Notes: generated by a model from the letters alone, not told the origin. A stretch of DNA of 64,000 nucleotides from an uncultured Bacteroides sp. (GCF_963675905.1 NZ_OY780936.1:3667946-3731945), one strand, 5' to 3'. Counted from the first letter of the stretch, positions 27,218 to 35,706 are shown. A program made the numbers and translations.

Positions 27218-27904
27218 ATGGGTCGACTTAAAAAATTAAAGAAAATAAGAATTCACAGAGAAGGTACTCATATTTTGGCAATAGGGTTGCTTTTTTTTCT
27301 TGTTATTAATAGCCTTGTTTATTACTATGTTGATTGCAAATTACTATTTTATCTATTAGCGGTTTTAAGTATTGCTATTTATGGATTAATGGTGAATTTC
27401 TTTCGTTGCCCTATACGTTTATTTGGGGAAGATACAACTAATGTTGTAGTAGCTCCTGCAGACGGAAAGATTGTGGTTGTGGAAGAGGTTGATGAAAATG
27501 ACTATTTTCACGACAAGCGCTTAATGATCTCAATCTTTATGAGTGTTGTAAATGTTCATGCCAACTGGTATCCTGTTGACGGAACTGTAAAACATGTAAG
27601 CCATCAGGATGGTAAGTTTATGAAGGCTTGGTTGCCAAAGGCAAGTACAGATAATGAACGTTCAACTGTTATTATAGAAACTCCTGAAGGTGTTGAGGTA
27701 TTGGTAAGACAAATTGCGGGTGCTATGGCAAGACGCATTGTGACTTATGCTGAGGCTGGCGAAGAATGTTATATTGATGAACATATGGGATTTATTAAAT
27801 TTGGTTCTCGTGTTGATGTTTATCTTCCTCTTGGCACAGAAGTGCTTGTTAAGATGGGACAATTGACAGTGGGTAACCAGACTATATTGGCAAAACTGAA
27901 ATAA
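27218..27904 (+). CDS. psd: Phosphatidylserine decarboxylase proenzyme
   Basis: A 228-residue short-form decarboxylase that makes phosphatidylethanolamine at the inner membrane. Two membrane helices (about 18-58) precede the catalytic domain. Conserved segments are VAPADGKI (78-85) and [14 protein letters not shown] (107-120). The self-cleavage site is Gly196-Ser197 in FIKFGSRVD, where Ser becomes the pyruvoyl prosthetic group. It is 8 bp upstream of pssA, which makes its substrate. Confidence 0.96.
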   Translation: MGRLKKLKKIRIHREGTHILAIGLLFFLVINSLVYYYVDCKLLFYLLAVLSIAIYGLMVNFFRCPIRLFGEDTTNVVVAPADGKIVVVEEVDENDYFHDKRLMISIFMSVVNVHANWYPVDGTVKHVSHQDGKFMKAWLPKASTDNERSTVIIETPEGVEVLVRQIAGAMARRIVTYAEAGEECYIDEHMGFIKFGSRVDVYLPLGTEVLVKMGQLTVGNQTILAKLK

Positions 27905-27912
27905 TTATTGTA

Positions 27913-28620
27913 ATGGCAAACTCTATAACTCGTCACATTCCTAATTCTGTTACTTGCTTAAATTTGTTTTCCGGCTGTATTGCAGCGGTAATGGCTTTTG
28001 AGGCAGAATATGAAATGGCGATGCTTTTTATAGTATTGAGTGCCGTTTTTGATTTCTTTGACGGATTTCTGGCGCGCTCGCTTCATGCATATTCAAAAAT
28101 TGGAAAAGAATTAGATTCATTGGCCGATGATGTTAGTTTTGGAGTTGCGCCTTCGCTTATCATATTTTCTTTATTTAAAGAAATGCATTATCCTTCCTTT
28201 CTGATTTGTCTGGAAGATTACATTCCTTATCTGGCATTTACAATTTCAGTTTTCTCGGCGTTAAGATTGGCAAAGTTCAATGTGGATGAGCGACAGACCA
28301 GTTCATTTATCGGGCTACCGGTTCCGGCAAATGCTCTTTTCTGGGGATCTTTGGTTGTTGGAGCACACTCTTTCTTAGTCTCAGATAGTTTTAATGCTAT
28401 ATACCTCTTTGCTCTTGTGGTTATATTCTCATACCTTTTGGTTTCAGAGATTCCGATGTTTTCTTTAAAGTTCAAGAATCTATCCTGGAAAGATAATAAA
28501 GTGAGTTTCATTTTCCTACTGGTTTGCATTCCTCTACTCATCTTTTTAGGTATTGCAGGTTTTGCTGCTGTAATTGTTTGGTATATTCTTCTTTCTGTAA
28601 TTACAGGAAAGAAGAAATAA
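27913..28620 (+). CDS. pssA: CDP-diacylglycerol-serine O-phosphatidyltransferase
   Basis: A 235-residue membrane enzyme that joins CDP-diacylglycerol and serine to form phosphatidylserine. The full CDP-alcohol phosphotransferase motif D-x2-DG-x2-AR-x8-G-x3-D-x3-D is present with Asp47, Asp50, Gly51, Ala54, Arg55, Gly64, Asp68 and Asp72. About six to seven hydrophobic segments follow. It lies in an operon with psd, so the two consecutive steps of phosphatidylethanolamine synthesis are encoded together. Confidence 0.96.
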   Translation: MANSITRHIPNSVTCLNLFSGCIAAVMAFEAEYEMAMLFIVLSAVFDFFDGFLARSLHAYSKIGKELDSLADDVSFGVAPSLIIFSLFKEMHYPSFLICLEDYIPYLAFTISVFSALRLAKFNVDERQTSSFIGLPVPANALFWGSLVVGAHSFLVSDSFNAIYLFALVVIFSYLLVSEIPMFSLKFKNLSWKDNKVSFIFLLVCIPLLIFLGIAGFAAVIVWYILLSVITGKKK

Positions 28621-28680
28621 ACAAAGAGTTTGGCACACTTGTTGTATATCACTCTATATTATAAATAAACTTATTTGCTC

Positions 28681-28953
28681 ATGGGTGCTATATTTAGCTT
28701 ATTCTTTTTCATTATTATAATCGTTCTGGTTTTTGGTTTGTCAATTATCAGTGGTATTCTTCGTCTTCTTTTCGGATTTGGTCGTAAATCACATACAAGA
28801 AGCTATAATTTCGGGGGAGGCGAGCGAACATCAAATACACATAGTGATACATCTTCCGGTGCTGCTTCAGATTCTAAGTCAAAGCATAAAAAGATCTTCG
28901 ATAAAGATGATGGAGAGTATGTGGAGTTTGAAGAGGTAAAGGAAGATAAGTAA
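28681..28953 (+). CDS. DUF4834 family small membrane protein
   Basis: About 90 residues from ATG 28681: an N-terminal hydrophobic helix (about 2-30), a basic stretch, a Ser/Thr-rich linker and the acidic C-terminus KIFDKDDGEYVEFEEVKED, which is typical of DUF4834. An in-frame TTG six bases upstream is a less likely start. It follows pssA by 60 bp. Function unknown; possibly associated with the inner membrane. Confidence 0.85.
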   Translation: MGAIFSLFFFIIIIVLVFGLSIISGILRLLFGFGRKSHTRSYNFGGGERTSNTHSDTSSGAASDSKSKHKKIFDKDDGEYVEFEEVKEDK

Positions 28954-28971
28954 ATTCTTAGGGAATAGCTT

Positions 28972-29406
28972 CTAACGTCTTTTCTGAAAGAAACTCTTCA
29001 TCAGCGTAGCGCATTCTTCTTTCAAAATTCCTTTTACAACAACAGTTTTGGGATGAAGTGCGTCTGGGGCATACTTCTGATAACCTCTTTTCTCATCCTC
29101 TGCACCGAAAACCAGTCTTGCAGTTTGTGCCCATGCAATAGCTCCGGCACACATCACACAAGGCTCTACGGTTACGTAAATAGTGCATTCGTTCAGATAC
29201 TTTCCTCCAAGCACATTTGCTGCAGCGGTAATGGCTTGCATTTCTGCGTGAGCGGTGACATCGTTTAGCGTTTCGGTAAGATTATGAGCGCGGGCAATAA
29301 TTCTTTCTTTGCTCACCACAATAGCTCCAACCGGAATCTCTCCTCTGTCGAATGCTTTCTGAGCTTCGACTAAAGCCTGTTTCATAAAATAGGTATCGTC
29401 AAGCAT
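28972..29406 (-). CDS. tadA: tRNA-adenosine(34) deaminase / nucleoside deaminase
   Basis: A 144-residue cytidine-deaminase-fold enzyme with zinc ligands in HAE (53-55, catalytic Glu55) and PCVMC (82-86). The TadA-type C-terminus (FGAEDEKRGY) is present. It converts A34 to inosine in tRNA-Arg(ACG) if it is true TadA; a guanine-deaminase-type function cannot be excluded. Its start codon lies 1 bp after the stop of the 77-residue upstream gene, so the two form an operon. Confidence 0.9.
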   Translation of the reverse strand: MLDDTYFMKQALVEAQKAFDRGEIPVGAIVVSKERIIARAHNLTETLNDVTAHAEMQAITAAANVLGGKYLNECTIYVTVEPCVMCAGAIAWAQTARLVFGAEDEKRGYQKYAPDALHPKTVVVKGILKEECATLMKSFFQKRR

Positions 29407-29407
29407 A

Positions 29408-29641
29408 TTAACGTCTCATATCGTGTTCGCCGAAGAGGGTAGGGTAATCTTCCTGCATATTTTTATATACAAACTGAAGAACAGTCTCACGCAGCCAACG
29501 AGATTTGTTTTCTATCTTATATTTACTAAGATAGCGTTCCACAATCTGCATCTCTTCATCACTTAATGAACAAGTAATGTGCTGCTGACGTTTTGGCAAA
29601 TTGGCCGCGGTTTTAAATCTTTTTCTGTCGTTCGTTCCCAT
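29408..29641 (-). CDS. Small ribbon-helix-helix-like protein
   Basis: A 77-residue protein starting MGTNDRKRF at 29641. The segment ITCSLSDEEMQIVERYLSKY followed by KSRWLRETVLQFVYKNM resembles a beta-alpha-alpha ribbon-helix-helix fold, as in small DNA-binding or mobilization-type proteins. A longer version of the frame, from 29725, begins beyond the promoter box and is rejected. It is co-transcribed with tadA (1-bp spacing). The DNA-binding role is inference. Confidence 0.7.
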   Translation of the reverse strand: MGTNDRKRFKTAANLPKRQQHITCSLSDEEMQIVERYLSKYKIENKSRWLRETVLQFVYKNMQEDYPTLFGEHDMRR

Positions 29642-29649
29642 ATTATCTG

Positions 29650-29657
29650 CAAAATTA
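29650..29657 (-). promoter_or_regulatory. -7 promoter box for the RHH-like gene and tadA
   Basis: Minus-strand TAATTTTG with a TTTG about 18 nt upstream, 8 bp before the ATG at 29641. Confidence 0.7.
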
Positions 29658-29691
29658 CTTTTACTTCTGTAAATACAAAGAATAAATTCAG

Positions 29692-29699
29692 TAAATTTG
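29692..29699 (+). promoter_or_regulatory. -7 promoter box for the yraN-birA operon
   Basis: TAAATTTG, 12 bp before ATG 29712. It excludes the TTG at 29697 as a start. Confidence 0.7.
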
Positions 29700-29711
29700 C
29701 AAAAACAATCT

Positions 29712-30077
29712 ATGGCAGAGCACAATATTTTAGGAAAAAGCGGAGAAGAGGAAGCTATAAGGTATCTTGTTGCTCATGGTTATGCTATCCGTCACCAAAA
29801 CTGGAGGCGGGGACATAAGGAGATAGATATTGTGGCAGAGAAGGATAACGAGCTGATTATAGTTGAGGTGAAAACACGGAAAAACAGACTGTTTGCCGAG
29901 CCTCAAGATGCCGTTACTCCAATGAAAATAAGACGTACTGTTTCTGCTGCAGATGCTTATCTCAGGTTTTTCCAAGTCGACCTGCCAGTCCGTTTCGATA
30001 TTATTACGGTTGTTGGAGAAACAGGTTCCTTTACTATTGAACATATAGAGGAAGCTTTTTATCCTCCCGTTTGGTAA
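29712..30077 (+). CDS. YraN (UPF0102) family protein
   Basis: A 121-residue restriction-endonuclease-like protein. The nuclease-type core is visible: Glu12/Glu13, GHKEIDIVA with Asp39, and IVEVKTRK with Glu52 and Lys54, the D...ExK pattern. The biological role is not established; related proteins have been linked to DNA processing. The preferred start is ATG 29712, since an in-frame TTG at 29697 overlaps the promoter box. It is the first gene of a run with a YjbR-type gene and birA. Confidence 0.9.
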   Translation: MAEHNILGKSGEEEAIRYLVAHGYAIRHQNWRRGHKEIDIVAEKDNELIIVEVKTRKNRLFAEPQDAVTPMKIRRTVSAADAYLRFFQVDLPVRFDIITVVGETGSFTIEHIEEAFYPPVW

Positions 30078-30112
30078 TAGTAACTTAATGCTTTAATCAA
30101 ATATATTTTATT

Positions 30113-30469
30113 ATGGATATAGAATCGGCCAGAGAATATTGTTTGCAAAAGAAAGGGGCTACAGAAGATTTTCCTTTTGATGAGGTTAATTTGGTTATTC
30201 GGGTAATGAATAAGATGTTTGTTTTGATGGATCTTGAGACCCCCGATAAAATAACAATGAAATGTGATCCGGAATATGCCATTGAACTCAGAGAAAGATA
30301 TTCCGGTATTGAAGGAGCTTATCACTTTAATAAGAAGTATTGGAATCAGGTAATGTTCGATGGCAGTGTTGGCGATTCTTTGATAAAGCAACTCATTGAC
30401 CATTCCTACGAAGAAGTTATAAAGAAATTTACCCGGAAGCTACGTGCCGAGTATGATGCATTGCCCTAA
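30113..30469 (+). CDS. MmcQ/YjbR family DNA-binding protein
   Basis: A 118-residue protein of the YjbR fold (double-wing DNA-binding type). Characteristic sequence: CLQKKGATEDFPFDEVNLVIRV near residues 10-30 and MKCDPEYAIELRERY (about 44-58), plus the terminal YELIKHSYEEV-like helix. The precise function is unknown. It sits 35 bp after yraN and 3 bp before birA, so it is probably operonic. Confidence 0.88.
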   Translation: MDIESAREYCLQKKGATEDFPFDEVNLVIRVMNKMFVLMDLETPDKITMKCDPEYAIELRERYSGIEGAYHFNKKYWNQVMFDGSVGDSLIKQLIDHSYEEVIKKFTRKLRAEYDALP

Positions 30470-30472
30470 ACT

Positions 30473-31207
30473 ATGAAATGTAATATTATCAGGTTAGAGG
30501 AGACTCGTTCTACAAACGTCTACCTCCGTGATTTATTTTCCAACCAGGCAGTACCGGAGTTTACAACAGTAGTAACCGAATACCAGTCGGCTGGGAGAGG
30601 ACAGCTGGGAAATTCATGGGAAAGTGAACAGGGCAAGAATCTGCTTTTCTCTGTCTTGCTGCAGCCCGATTTTGTTCAGGCGAGGGAACAGTTCCTTATT
30701 TCCCAGATAACCAGTCTTGCGATAAAAGAATCGCTCGACCGTTTTGCTCCCGGATTTAGTATTAAGTGGCCCAACGATATTTACTGGAATAAACAGAAAA
30801 TCTGTGGAATGCTGATAGAAAACGACATTGCAGGCATGATGCTTTCTCACAGCATTCTTGGAATAGGAATCAATATTAATCAGGAGGTCTTTGTGAGTAA
30901 TGCACCAAACCCGATATCCCTGAAAACAATCACCGGAGATATTCAGGACAAAGACGAGATTCTGGCCGACATACTTCATCGCCTTTCTGCTTATTACGAA
31001 TTGCTGCGAAAAGGAGAGGAAGAGAAAATCAGTAGCCTATATTTTAATTCATTATTTCGGAAAGAAGGTTTTCATCGATATGCAGACAAAAATGGCGAAT
31101 TCTCTGCCAAAATTACACGTATTGCACCCGGAGGAGTTTTGATTCTGAGTACAGTGTCGGGCGAAGAAAGGGCCTATTTATTTAAAGAAGTACGTTTTGT
31201 ACTATAG
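30473..31207 (+). CDS. birA: Biotin-[acetyl-CoA-carboxylase] ligase BirA
   Basis: A 244-residue biotin protein ligase that attaches biotin to carboxylase carrier domains. The catalytic motif SAGRGQLGNSW (about 40-50) and KWPNDIYWNKQKICGMLIE (about 99-117) are present. The N-terminal helix-turn-helix found in regulatory BirA is absent, so this is a monofunctional ligase. A C-terminal SH3-like domain follows (GVLILSTVSGEERAYL). It ends at a shared bidirectional terminator. Confidence 0.95.
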   Translation: MKCNIIRLEETRSTNVYLRDLFSNQAVPEFTTVVTEYQSAGRGQLGNSWESEQGKNLLFSVLLQPDFVQAREQFLISQITSLAIKESLDRFAPGFSIKWPNDIYWNKQKICGMLIENDIAGMMLSHSILGIGININQEVFVSNAPNPISLKTITGDIQDKDEILADILHRLSAYYELLRKGEEEKISSLYFNSLFRKEGFHRYADKNGEFSAKITRIAPGGVLILSTVSGEERAYLFKEVRFVL

Positions 31208-31243
31208 TTAATTCTACAGAATACAAAGTATATATTAATAAAG

Positions 31244-31287
31244 AAATAGCGGTCTGTCCTGATTACTCAAGGCAGACCGCTATTTTT
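31244..31287. terminator. Bidirectional terminator between birA and the TPR gene
   Basis: Perfect 13-bp stem AAATAGCGGTCTG (31244-31256) / CAGACCGCTATTT (31273-31285) with T-rich tails in both directions. It serves two convergent genes. Confidence 0.9.
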
Positions 31288-31304
31288 ATATTAACAAGCA
31301 AAGC

Positions 31305-31991
31305 TTATTTATTTGATTCCAATTCTACTAAATGAATTTTATCCAGCGTTTTCTTAGCTTCGGAAGAAGGAAACAGACTTATAACCTTTTCCAGGTGAGC
31401 TTTGGCTTTCTCATATTCGGTTGTAACCAAACGTGCCAGCTCATTTCTATAATGAGCATACTGCATTCTTGTTAGTGTATTCACCTTCTTAAACTCTTTA
31501 TCCAGCGTTCGTTTTTCTTTGTCGGCAGTAAAGAAATAGTAGTTTCCTATATAGATATTGGCAGCCAGATTATTATTGTCTAGTGCAAGAATCTTTTCAT
31601 AAGATTTTAAAGCTTCGTCTTCCTTCCCCAGAACAACTTCCAGTTCGGCGCAAGGAACAAGATACGAAACTTCATTCGGCTTTAGTTGTAACAATTCTTT
31701 GTAATAAACATAAGCTTTTTCATAATTACGGGTATGCTTGCAATAAAAACCTAATTGGTAAAGCATTTCAGCACGTGCAGGACAACTAAAAGAGATGCTA
31801 TCCAGAAAGAATTTTTCTGATTTATAAAGATCTTTATCAACGGCAATGTGAAACAGATTGCTTGCTTCATTCCAATGCTGCTCGGCCAAAGCATGAGATA
31901 TGTTTGGCATAATCTGCTCTACAGTCTGTGCAGAAAGTGACTTAGAGAACAACAAGAAAAAAGAAATTAGAATAGTAAAGTTTATTCTCAT
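31305..31991 (-). CDS. Periplasmic TPR protein
   Basis: A 228-residue protein with a Sec signal (MRINFTILISFFLLFSKSLSAQ, cut near residue 22) and three or four TPR-like helix pairs (YKELLQLKPNEVSYLVPCAE and SYEKILALDNNNLAANIYIG). It is likely a periplasmic or membrane-associated scaffold. No partner can be inferred from context. The promoter box is at 32017, divergent from pyrH. Confidence 0.82.
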   Translation of the reverse strand: MRINFTILISFFLLFSKSLSAQTVEQIMPNISHALAEQHWNEASNLFHIAVDKDLYKSEKFFLDSISFSCPARAEMLYQLGFYCKHTRNYEKAYVYYKELLQLKPNEVSYLVPCAELEVVLGKEDEALKSYEKILALDNNNLAANIYIGNYYFFTADKEKRTLDKEFKKVNTLTRMQYAHYRNELARLVTTEYEKAKAHLEKVISLFPSSEAKKTLDKIHLVELESNK

Positions 31992-32016
31992 ATACGTCTT
32001 TTGTTTAGATTCAATA

Positions 32017-32024
32017 CAAAGATA
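32017..32024 (-). promoter_or_regulatory. -7 promoter box for the TPR gene
   Basis: Minus-strand TATCTTTG, 25 bp before the start codon at 31991. Confidence 0.7.
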
Positions 32025-32068
32025 TTAATTAATCGATGACAAGTATATTTTAAGTGGAGATTTTTATG

Positions 32069-32076
32069 TAAGTTTG
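32069..32076 (+). promoter_or_regulatory. -7 promoter box for pyrH
   Basis: TAAGTTTG, 22 bp before the pyrH ATG. Confidence 0.75.
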
Positions 32077-32098
32077 CCGAAATTAAACATTTAGAAAT

Positions 32099-32809
32099 AT
32101 GGTTAAATATAAAAGAATTCTTCTGAAGCTAAGTGGAGAAAGCCTGATGGGAGAAAAACAATATGGTATTGATGAAACTCGTTTAGGTGAATATGCCCAG
32201 CAAATAAAGGAAATTCACGAGCTTGGCGTACAGATTGGAATTGTTATTGGTGGTGGAAATATCTTCCGTGGACTAACCGGAGCATCCAAAGGTTTCGACC
32301 GTGTGAAGGGTGACCAGATGGGTATGCTTGCAACAGTTATTAACAGTCTGGCTTTGAGCTCAGCTCTCGGATCTGTTGGCGTGAAAAGCAGAGTGCTTAC
32401 AGCTGTTCGTATGGAGCCAATTGGTGAGTTCTATAATAAATGGAAAGCTATTGAAACTTTAGAGGCCGGAGAAGTGGCAATCTTCTCGGCAGGTACAGGA
32501 AATCCATTCTTCACAACAGATACCGGTTCGTCATTGCGCGGAATTGAAATAGAGGCAGATGTAATGCTGAAAGGAACTCGCGTAGATGGTATCTATACAG
32601 CCGACCCAGAAAAGGACAAGACTGCAACAAAATTCAAGGAAATTACTTACGATGAAATCTATACTCGCGGATTGAAAGTAATGGATCTTACCGCTACAAC
32701 TATGTGTAAGGAAAACAATTTGCCTATTGTTGTGTTCGATATGGATACAGTTGGCAATTTGAAAAAGGTAATTGAAGGAGAAGATATAGGGACTTTAGTT
32801 CATAACTAA
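32099..32809 (+). CDS. pyrH: UMP kinase
   Basis: A 236-residue amino-acid-kinase-fold enzyme that phosphorylates UMP to UDP. Motifs: KLSGESLMG (about 9-17), VIGGGNIFRG (about 49-58), FSAGTGNPFFTTDTG (about 130-144) and the DGIYTADPE loop (about 165-173). Length is typical. It has its own promoter. Frr, its neighbour in many bacteria, lies about 21 kb away here. Confidence 0.97.
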   Translation: MVKYKRILLKLSGESLMGEKQYGIDETRLGEYAQQIKEIHELGVQIGIVIGGGNIFRGLTGASKGFDRVKGDQMGMLATVINSLALSSALGSVGVKSRVLTAVRMEPIGEFYNKWKAIETLEAGEVAIFSAGTGNPFFTTDTGSSLRGIEIEADVMLKGTRVDGIYTADPEKDKTATKFKEITYDEIYTRGLKVMDLTATTMCKENNLPIVVFDMDTVGNLKKVIEGEDIGTLVHN

Positions 32810-32866
32810 CCAGAGTTAGTGTAAACTTCCTCGGGAGTTTTCAAAAATAAAGTAAAGGTAATCTTT

Positions 32867-32910
32867 AAAAGGTGTACATTAAAATATATTTAGGTGTACG
32901 CCTTTTGTTG
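32867..32910 (+). terminator. Terminator after pyrH
   Basis: Stem AAAAGGTGTAC (32867-32877) / GTACGCCTTTT (32896-32906) with one GU pair. A weaker hairpin (AAACTTCC/GGGAGTTT, about 32823-32840) with a short T run lies closer to the stop. The rest of the spacer to 33065 holds nothing recognisable. Confidence 0.75.
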
Positions 32911-33065
32911 TTTTGGTCTACTGCTTATGTAAAATGTCTCCTTATGTTTTGCCTTAACTCCGGCCAGCAAATTACTTAATCTAAGGGGCATAAAACGATA
33001 TGTGTAAACTATAATCGATCTTGTTATTAGAGATATCTCAAAATTAAAAGATAAGTAATTGTTGA

Positions 33066-33524
33066 TTAAAAACTAATATCTTGTTCTTGAGTTCTATCTT
33101 TTGAAAAATCATCATCCCACATTAATTTTATTCTATGAATATTTTTATGTCCATTAGCCAGCATCACTGATAAATCAAATGATCCTTGAGGTAAAAGACT
33201 TGGATAGGGTAAAAAATTATCAGGGACAAGTAAATATACAGAACTATCATTTGATATATCCTCTGAAATAAGCCTAATATTTGTTGCTGTATTTTTACCC
33301 TTATTACGAATCTCAATTTTCCAATTATTAGCAGCTTTATATACTTGTGCTTCTATTGAAGCCTTTTTCTTTTCATTAATCTCTTCAAGTTCTCGTTTTA
33401 ACTGATAGTTATTAATTTGTTGTTGTTGAATATTCAACTTTCTTGTATGCACAATATATGTATATATCGCCCCTATAGAAGCAAAGATGGAAAGTGATAA
33501 GCTTATTATACCTTCTAATTCCAT
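33066..33524 (-). CDS. Membrane-anchored protein with coiled coil, unknown function
   Basis: A 152-residue protein: an N-terminal membrane segment (about 5-26), a Gln/Lys-rich coiled coil (about 30-58, IQQQQINNYQLKRELEEINE), then a small beta-rich domain with the pattern of an Ig-like or CARDB-like fold (NKGKNTATNIRLISED and LLPQGSFDLSVML). I do not recognise a family. It lies between pyrH and aroA together with a lipoprotein gene, both AT-rich, so it is likely accessory. Confidence 0.7.
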   Translation of the reverse strand: MELEGIISLSLSIFASIGAIYTYIVHTRKLNIQQQQINNYQLKRELEEINEKKKASIEAQVYKAANNWKIEIRNKGKNTATNIRLISEDISNDSSVYLLVPDNFLPYPSLLPQGSFDLSVMLANGHKNIHRIKLMWDDDFSKDRTQEQDISF

Positions 33525-33556
33525 AATTATTTAAGTTTTAATTTCATTTTATAATA

Positions 33557-34141
33557 CTAAAGTGTTCTACGTATTGTTAAGTCTGGATTAAAATAGATTG
33601 AGATTGTATCCATTATGTTTTCAGTATCTCCAGATCTACTTTTTACTGTAGCCTTTATAAAAAAGAAATATTGGTATATAGTCTTTGTATCTTTGAGGTT
33701 ACTCAGTTTATGCCTAATTATACTATCTTGCTTTATAACTTGAGATGCAGAATCTAAATATAATCTAGATTCTTTTAAAGCCTTCTTTGCGTCATCTTTT
33801 TGGATATTAACTAAAGTGCTACCAAAATCAGCTTCACTGTATAATAACGCTTGCTGTTGTGAAAGTCTTGCAATATCACCAGATTTCTCAGACATTGTAA
33901 GGTAGTATTCTATCAGTTTTACATTGTTTAATAGTCTTACACTATCTATATGAGATTCATTAATACTATCGTATCTTATAGGCTTAAATTCTAAAATATT
34001 CAAGGTCTCGTTTCTTTTAAAATAGAAGTCTTCAATATATTGTTTAGAATCAGAAGTCATCTTATCTAAATTACTATTATACTTGTCTTTGCAGGAAATT
34101 ACTAATAATGTAAATAAAAAAAATATAATTATCTTTTTCAT
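33557..34141 (-). CDS. Putative lipoprotein of unknown function
   Basis: A 194-residue protein with a short signal and lipobox ending at Cys17 (LLVISC). The mature region is mostly helical (QYIEDFYFKRNETLNILEF; DDAKKALKESRLYLDSASQ) with a beta-like C-terminus (NIMDTISIYFNPDLTI). It is followed 32 bp later by the coiled-coil membrane gene on the same strand. No family is recognised. The pair is probably one transcription unit. Confidence 0.72.
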   Translation of the reverse strand: MKKIIIFFLFTLLVISCKDKYNSNLDKMTSDSKQYIEDFYFKRNETLNILEFKPIRYDSINESHIDSVRLLNNVKLIEYYLTMSEKSGDIARLSQQQALLYSEADFGSTLVNIQKDDAKKALKESRLYLDSASQVIKQDSIIRHKLSNLKDTKTIYQYFFFIKATVKSRSGDTENIMDTISIYFNPDLTIRRTL

Positions 34142-34242
34142 ATTATTCTTCCTTATTTTGATATTGATTTTATTATTTTCAATTCCTGATTGTATTTTCT
34201 TCTAACAGAACTTTTATCCTGAATCCGGTAAAAAGAGCTTTG

Positions 34243-35472
34243 TTAATCTTTCTTTTGAATAGAAAAACCTGCCTTGGTTAAATCTTCCCAGTAATGAGGA
34301 TAAGATTTTGAAACCACTTGAGGATCACAGATCGTGATGGAAGGAATTCTCAGACAAGCCGGAGCAAAAGCCATTGCCATACGGTGATCTTCGTAAGTCT
34401 TTATTGCGGGAGTTTCAGACACAGATTGACGTTCACCATCCCAGTATAATGTAGCTTTTCCGGTTTCCCTAAGCACATATCCCAGTTTGCCCAGTTCGGC
34501 AATCAGTGCAGCTATACGGTCGGTCTCTTTAATCTTCAGAGTATGCAGTCCCGAGAAGCGGAAAGGAATTCCCATTACAGCGCAAGTTACTGCGAATGTC
34601 TGTGTAAGATCGGGTTCATTAATAAAGTTATACTCCATCTTTTCGCAGCAAACACCTGTTTTTCTAAGCAGGGCTCCCTTGGAATTAAAAATAGTTTCAA
34701 CCCCTAATTCGGTGAATAACTCTGCCACCTTACTATCTCCCTGATAGCTATCCGCAAAAAGGCCATTCAGTTGAATTTCAGCTTCAGGAGCAAGAGCCGC
34801 CATCTGATACCAGTAAGAAGCTGCCGACCAATCGGATTCCACCGTAAATGGCACAGAAGTATAAGGTTTTGGAAGCACCTCAATGCAGTTGTCATTTACC
34901 CATTCGGCCTGAGCACCAAAATCCTTCATTAATTGCAGCGTCAAGTTGATATATGGTTTAGAGATAATATCTCCCGTAAGAGTCATTTTTAGCCCGTTCT
35001 TAAGTATAGGGGCAATCATCAGCAGTGCAGAGATATACTGTGAACTTACATTTCCTTTAAGAGAGATGGCACCACCTTCGAGCGGTTTTCCGCTAATGCG
35101 TAACGGCGGAAATCCATTGCTTCGTTCGTATTTTATTTCAGCTCCCAGCATTTTCAGTGCGTTAACCAGAATCTCAATGGGGCGTTGCTGCATACGCTCG
35201 GTTCCTGTAATTACTCTTGTTCCCTCTGTTACCGAAAGAAAAGCAGTGAGAAAGCGCATAGCTGTGCCGGCAGCCATAATATCTATAGTTTCATCCTGAG
35301 AAGTAAGTGCTTTTACCATTACATTTGTATCATCGCAGTCGGATAAATTTTCCGGTTTATAGGCACCTTTGGCAAGCGCGTTAATAATTAATGCACGGTT
35401 ACTTATACTTTTTGAAGCCGGCAACTGAATGTCGGTACAAACCTGGGCAGGAGCAGAAACTTGAATTCGCAT
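34243..35472 (-). CDS. aroA: 3-phosphoshikimate 1-carboxyvinyltransferase (EPSP synthase)
   Basis: A 409-residue enzyme of aromatic amino acid synthesis that joins shikimate-3-phosphate and phosphoenolpyruvate. Visible motifs: LPASKSISNRALI (17-29, with catalytic Lys21 and Arg26), GTAMRF in a shortened version of the usual Asn-Ala-Gly-Thr-Ala loop (about 65-72), KIKETDRIAALIAELGKLG and TYEDHRMAMAFA. It is about 20 residues shorter than enterobacterial AroA, a normal size for Bacteroidetes. AroB lies about 11 kb away. Promoter box at 35527. Confidence 0.95.
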   Translation of the reverse strand: MRIQVSAPAQVCTDIQLPASKSISNRALIINALAKGAYKPENLSDCDDTNVMVKALTSQDETIDIMAAGTAMRFLTAFLSVTEGTRVITGTERMQQRPIEILVNALKMLGAEIKYERSNGFPPLRISGKPLEGGAISLKGNVSSQYISALLMIAPILKNGLKMTLTGDIISKPYINLTLQLMKDFGAQAEWVNDNCIEVLPKPYTSVPFTVESDWSAASYWYQMAALAPEAEIQLNGLFADSYQGDSKVAELFTELGVETIFNSKGALLRKTGVCCEKMEYNFINEPDLTQTFAVTCAVMGIPFRFSGLHTLKIKETDRIAALIAELGKLGYVLRETGKATLYWDGERQSVSETPAIKTYEDHRMAMAFAPACLRIPSITICDPQVVSKSYPHYWEDLTKAGFSIQKKD

Positions 35473-35526
35473 GGTAAGTCAGTTAAGAGCAATATGCTGG
35501 TTAAAAAAATAGTATGATTGATGCTA

Positions 35527-35534
35527 CAAAGATA
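35527..35534 (-). promoter_or_regulatory. -7 promoter box for aroA
   Basis: Minus-strand TATCTTTG, 54 bp before the aroA ATG. Confidence 0.65.
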
Positions 35535-35585
35535 ACGATCTTAATTGTAAAAGGCCATTTTTCTATGTCCTAATATTTAAAAAGA

Positions 35586-35706
35586 GTGAGGGATGGGCTT
35601 AAAAGTGAGGGATAAAGTGAGGGATTGGTGAGGGATGTTTTTTGTTTTATGCGTTATAATCGTTTCAATATTAGATGCTTATACTTTTTTGGTGAGAGAG
35701 TGATGG
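35586..35706 (+). repeat. GTGAGGGAT short direct repeats, second locus
   Basis: Four exact copies of GTGAGGGAT at 35586, 35605, 35617 and 35628, then GTGAGAGAGTGATGG at 35692, which differs in one base from GTGAGGGAGTGATGG on the minus strand at 21180-21166. The block lies between aroA and the HD-domain gene and is not coding. Confidence 0.75.
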
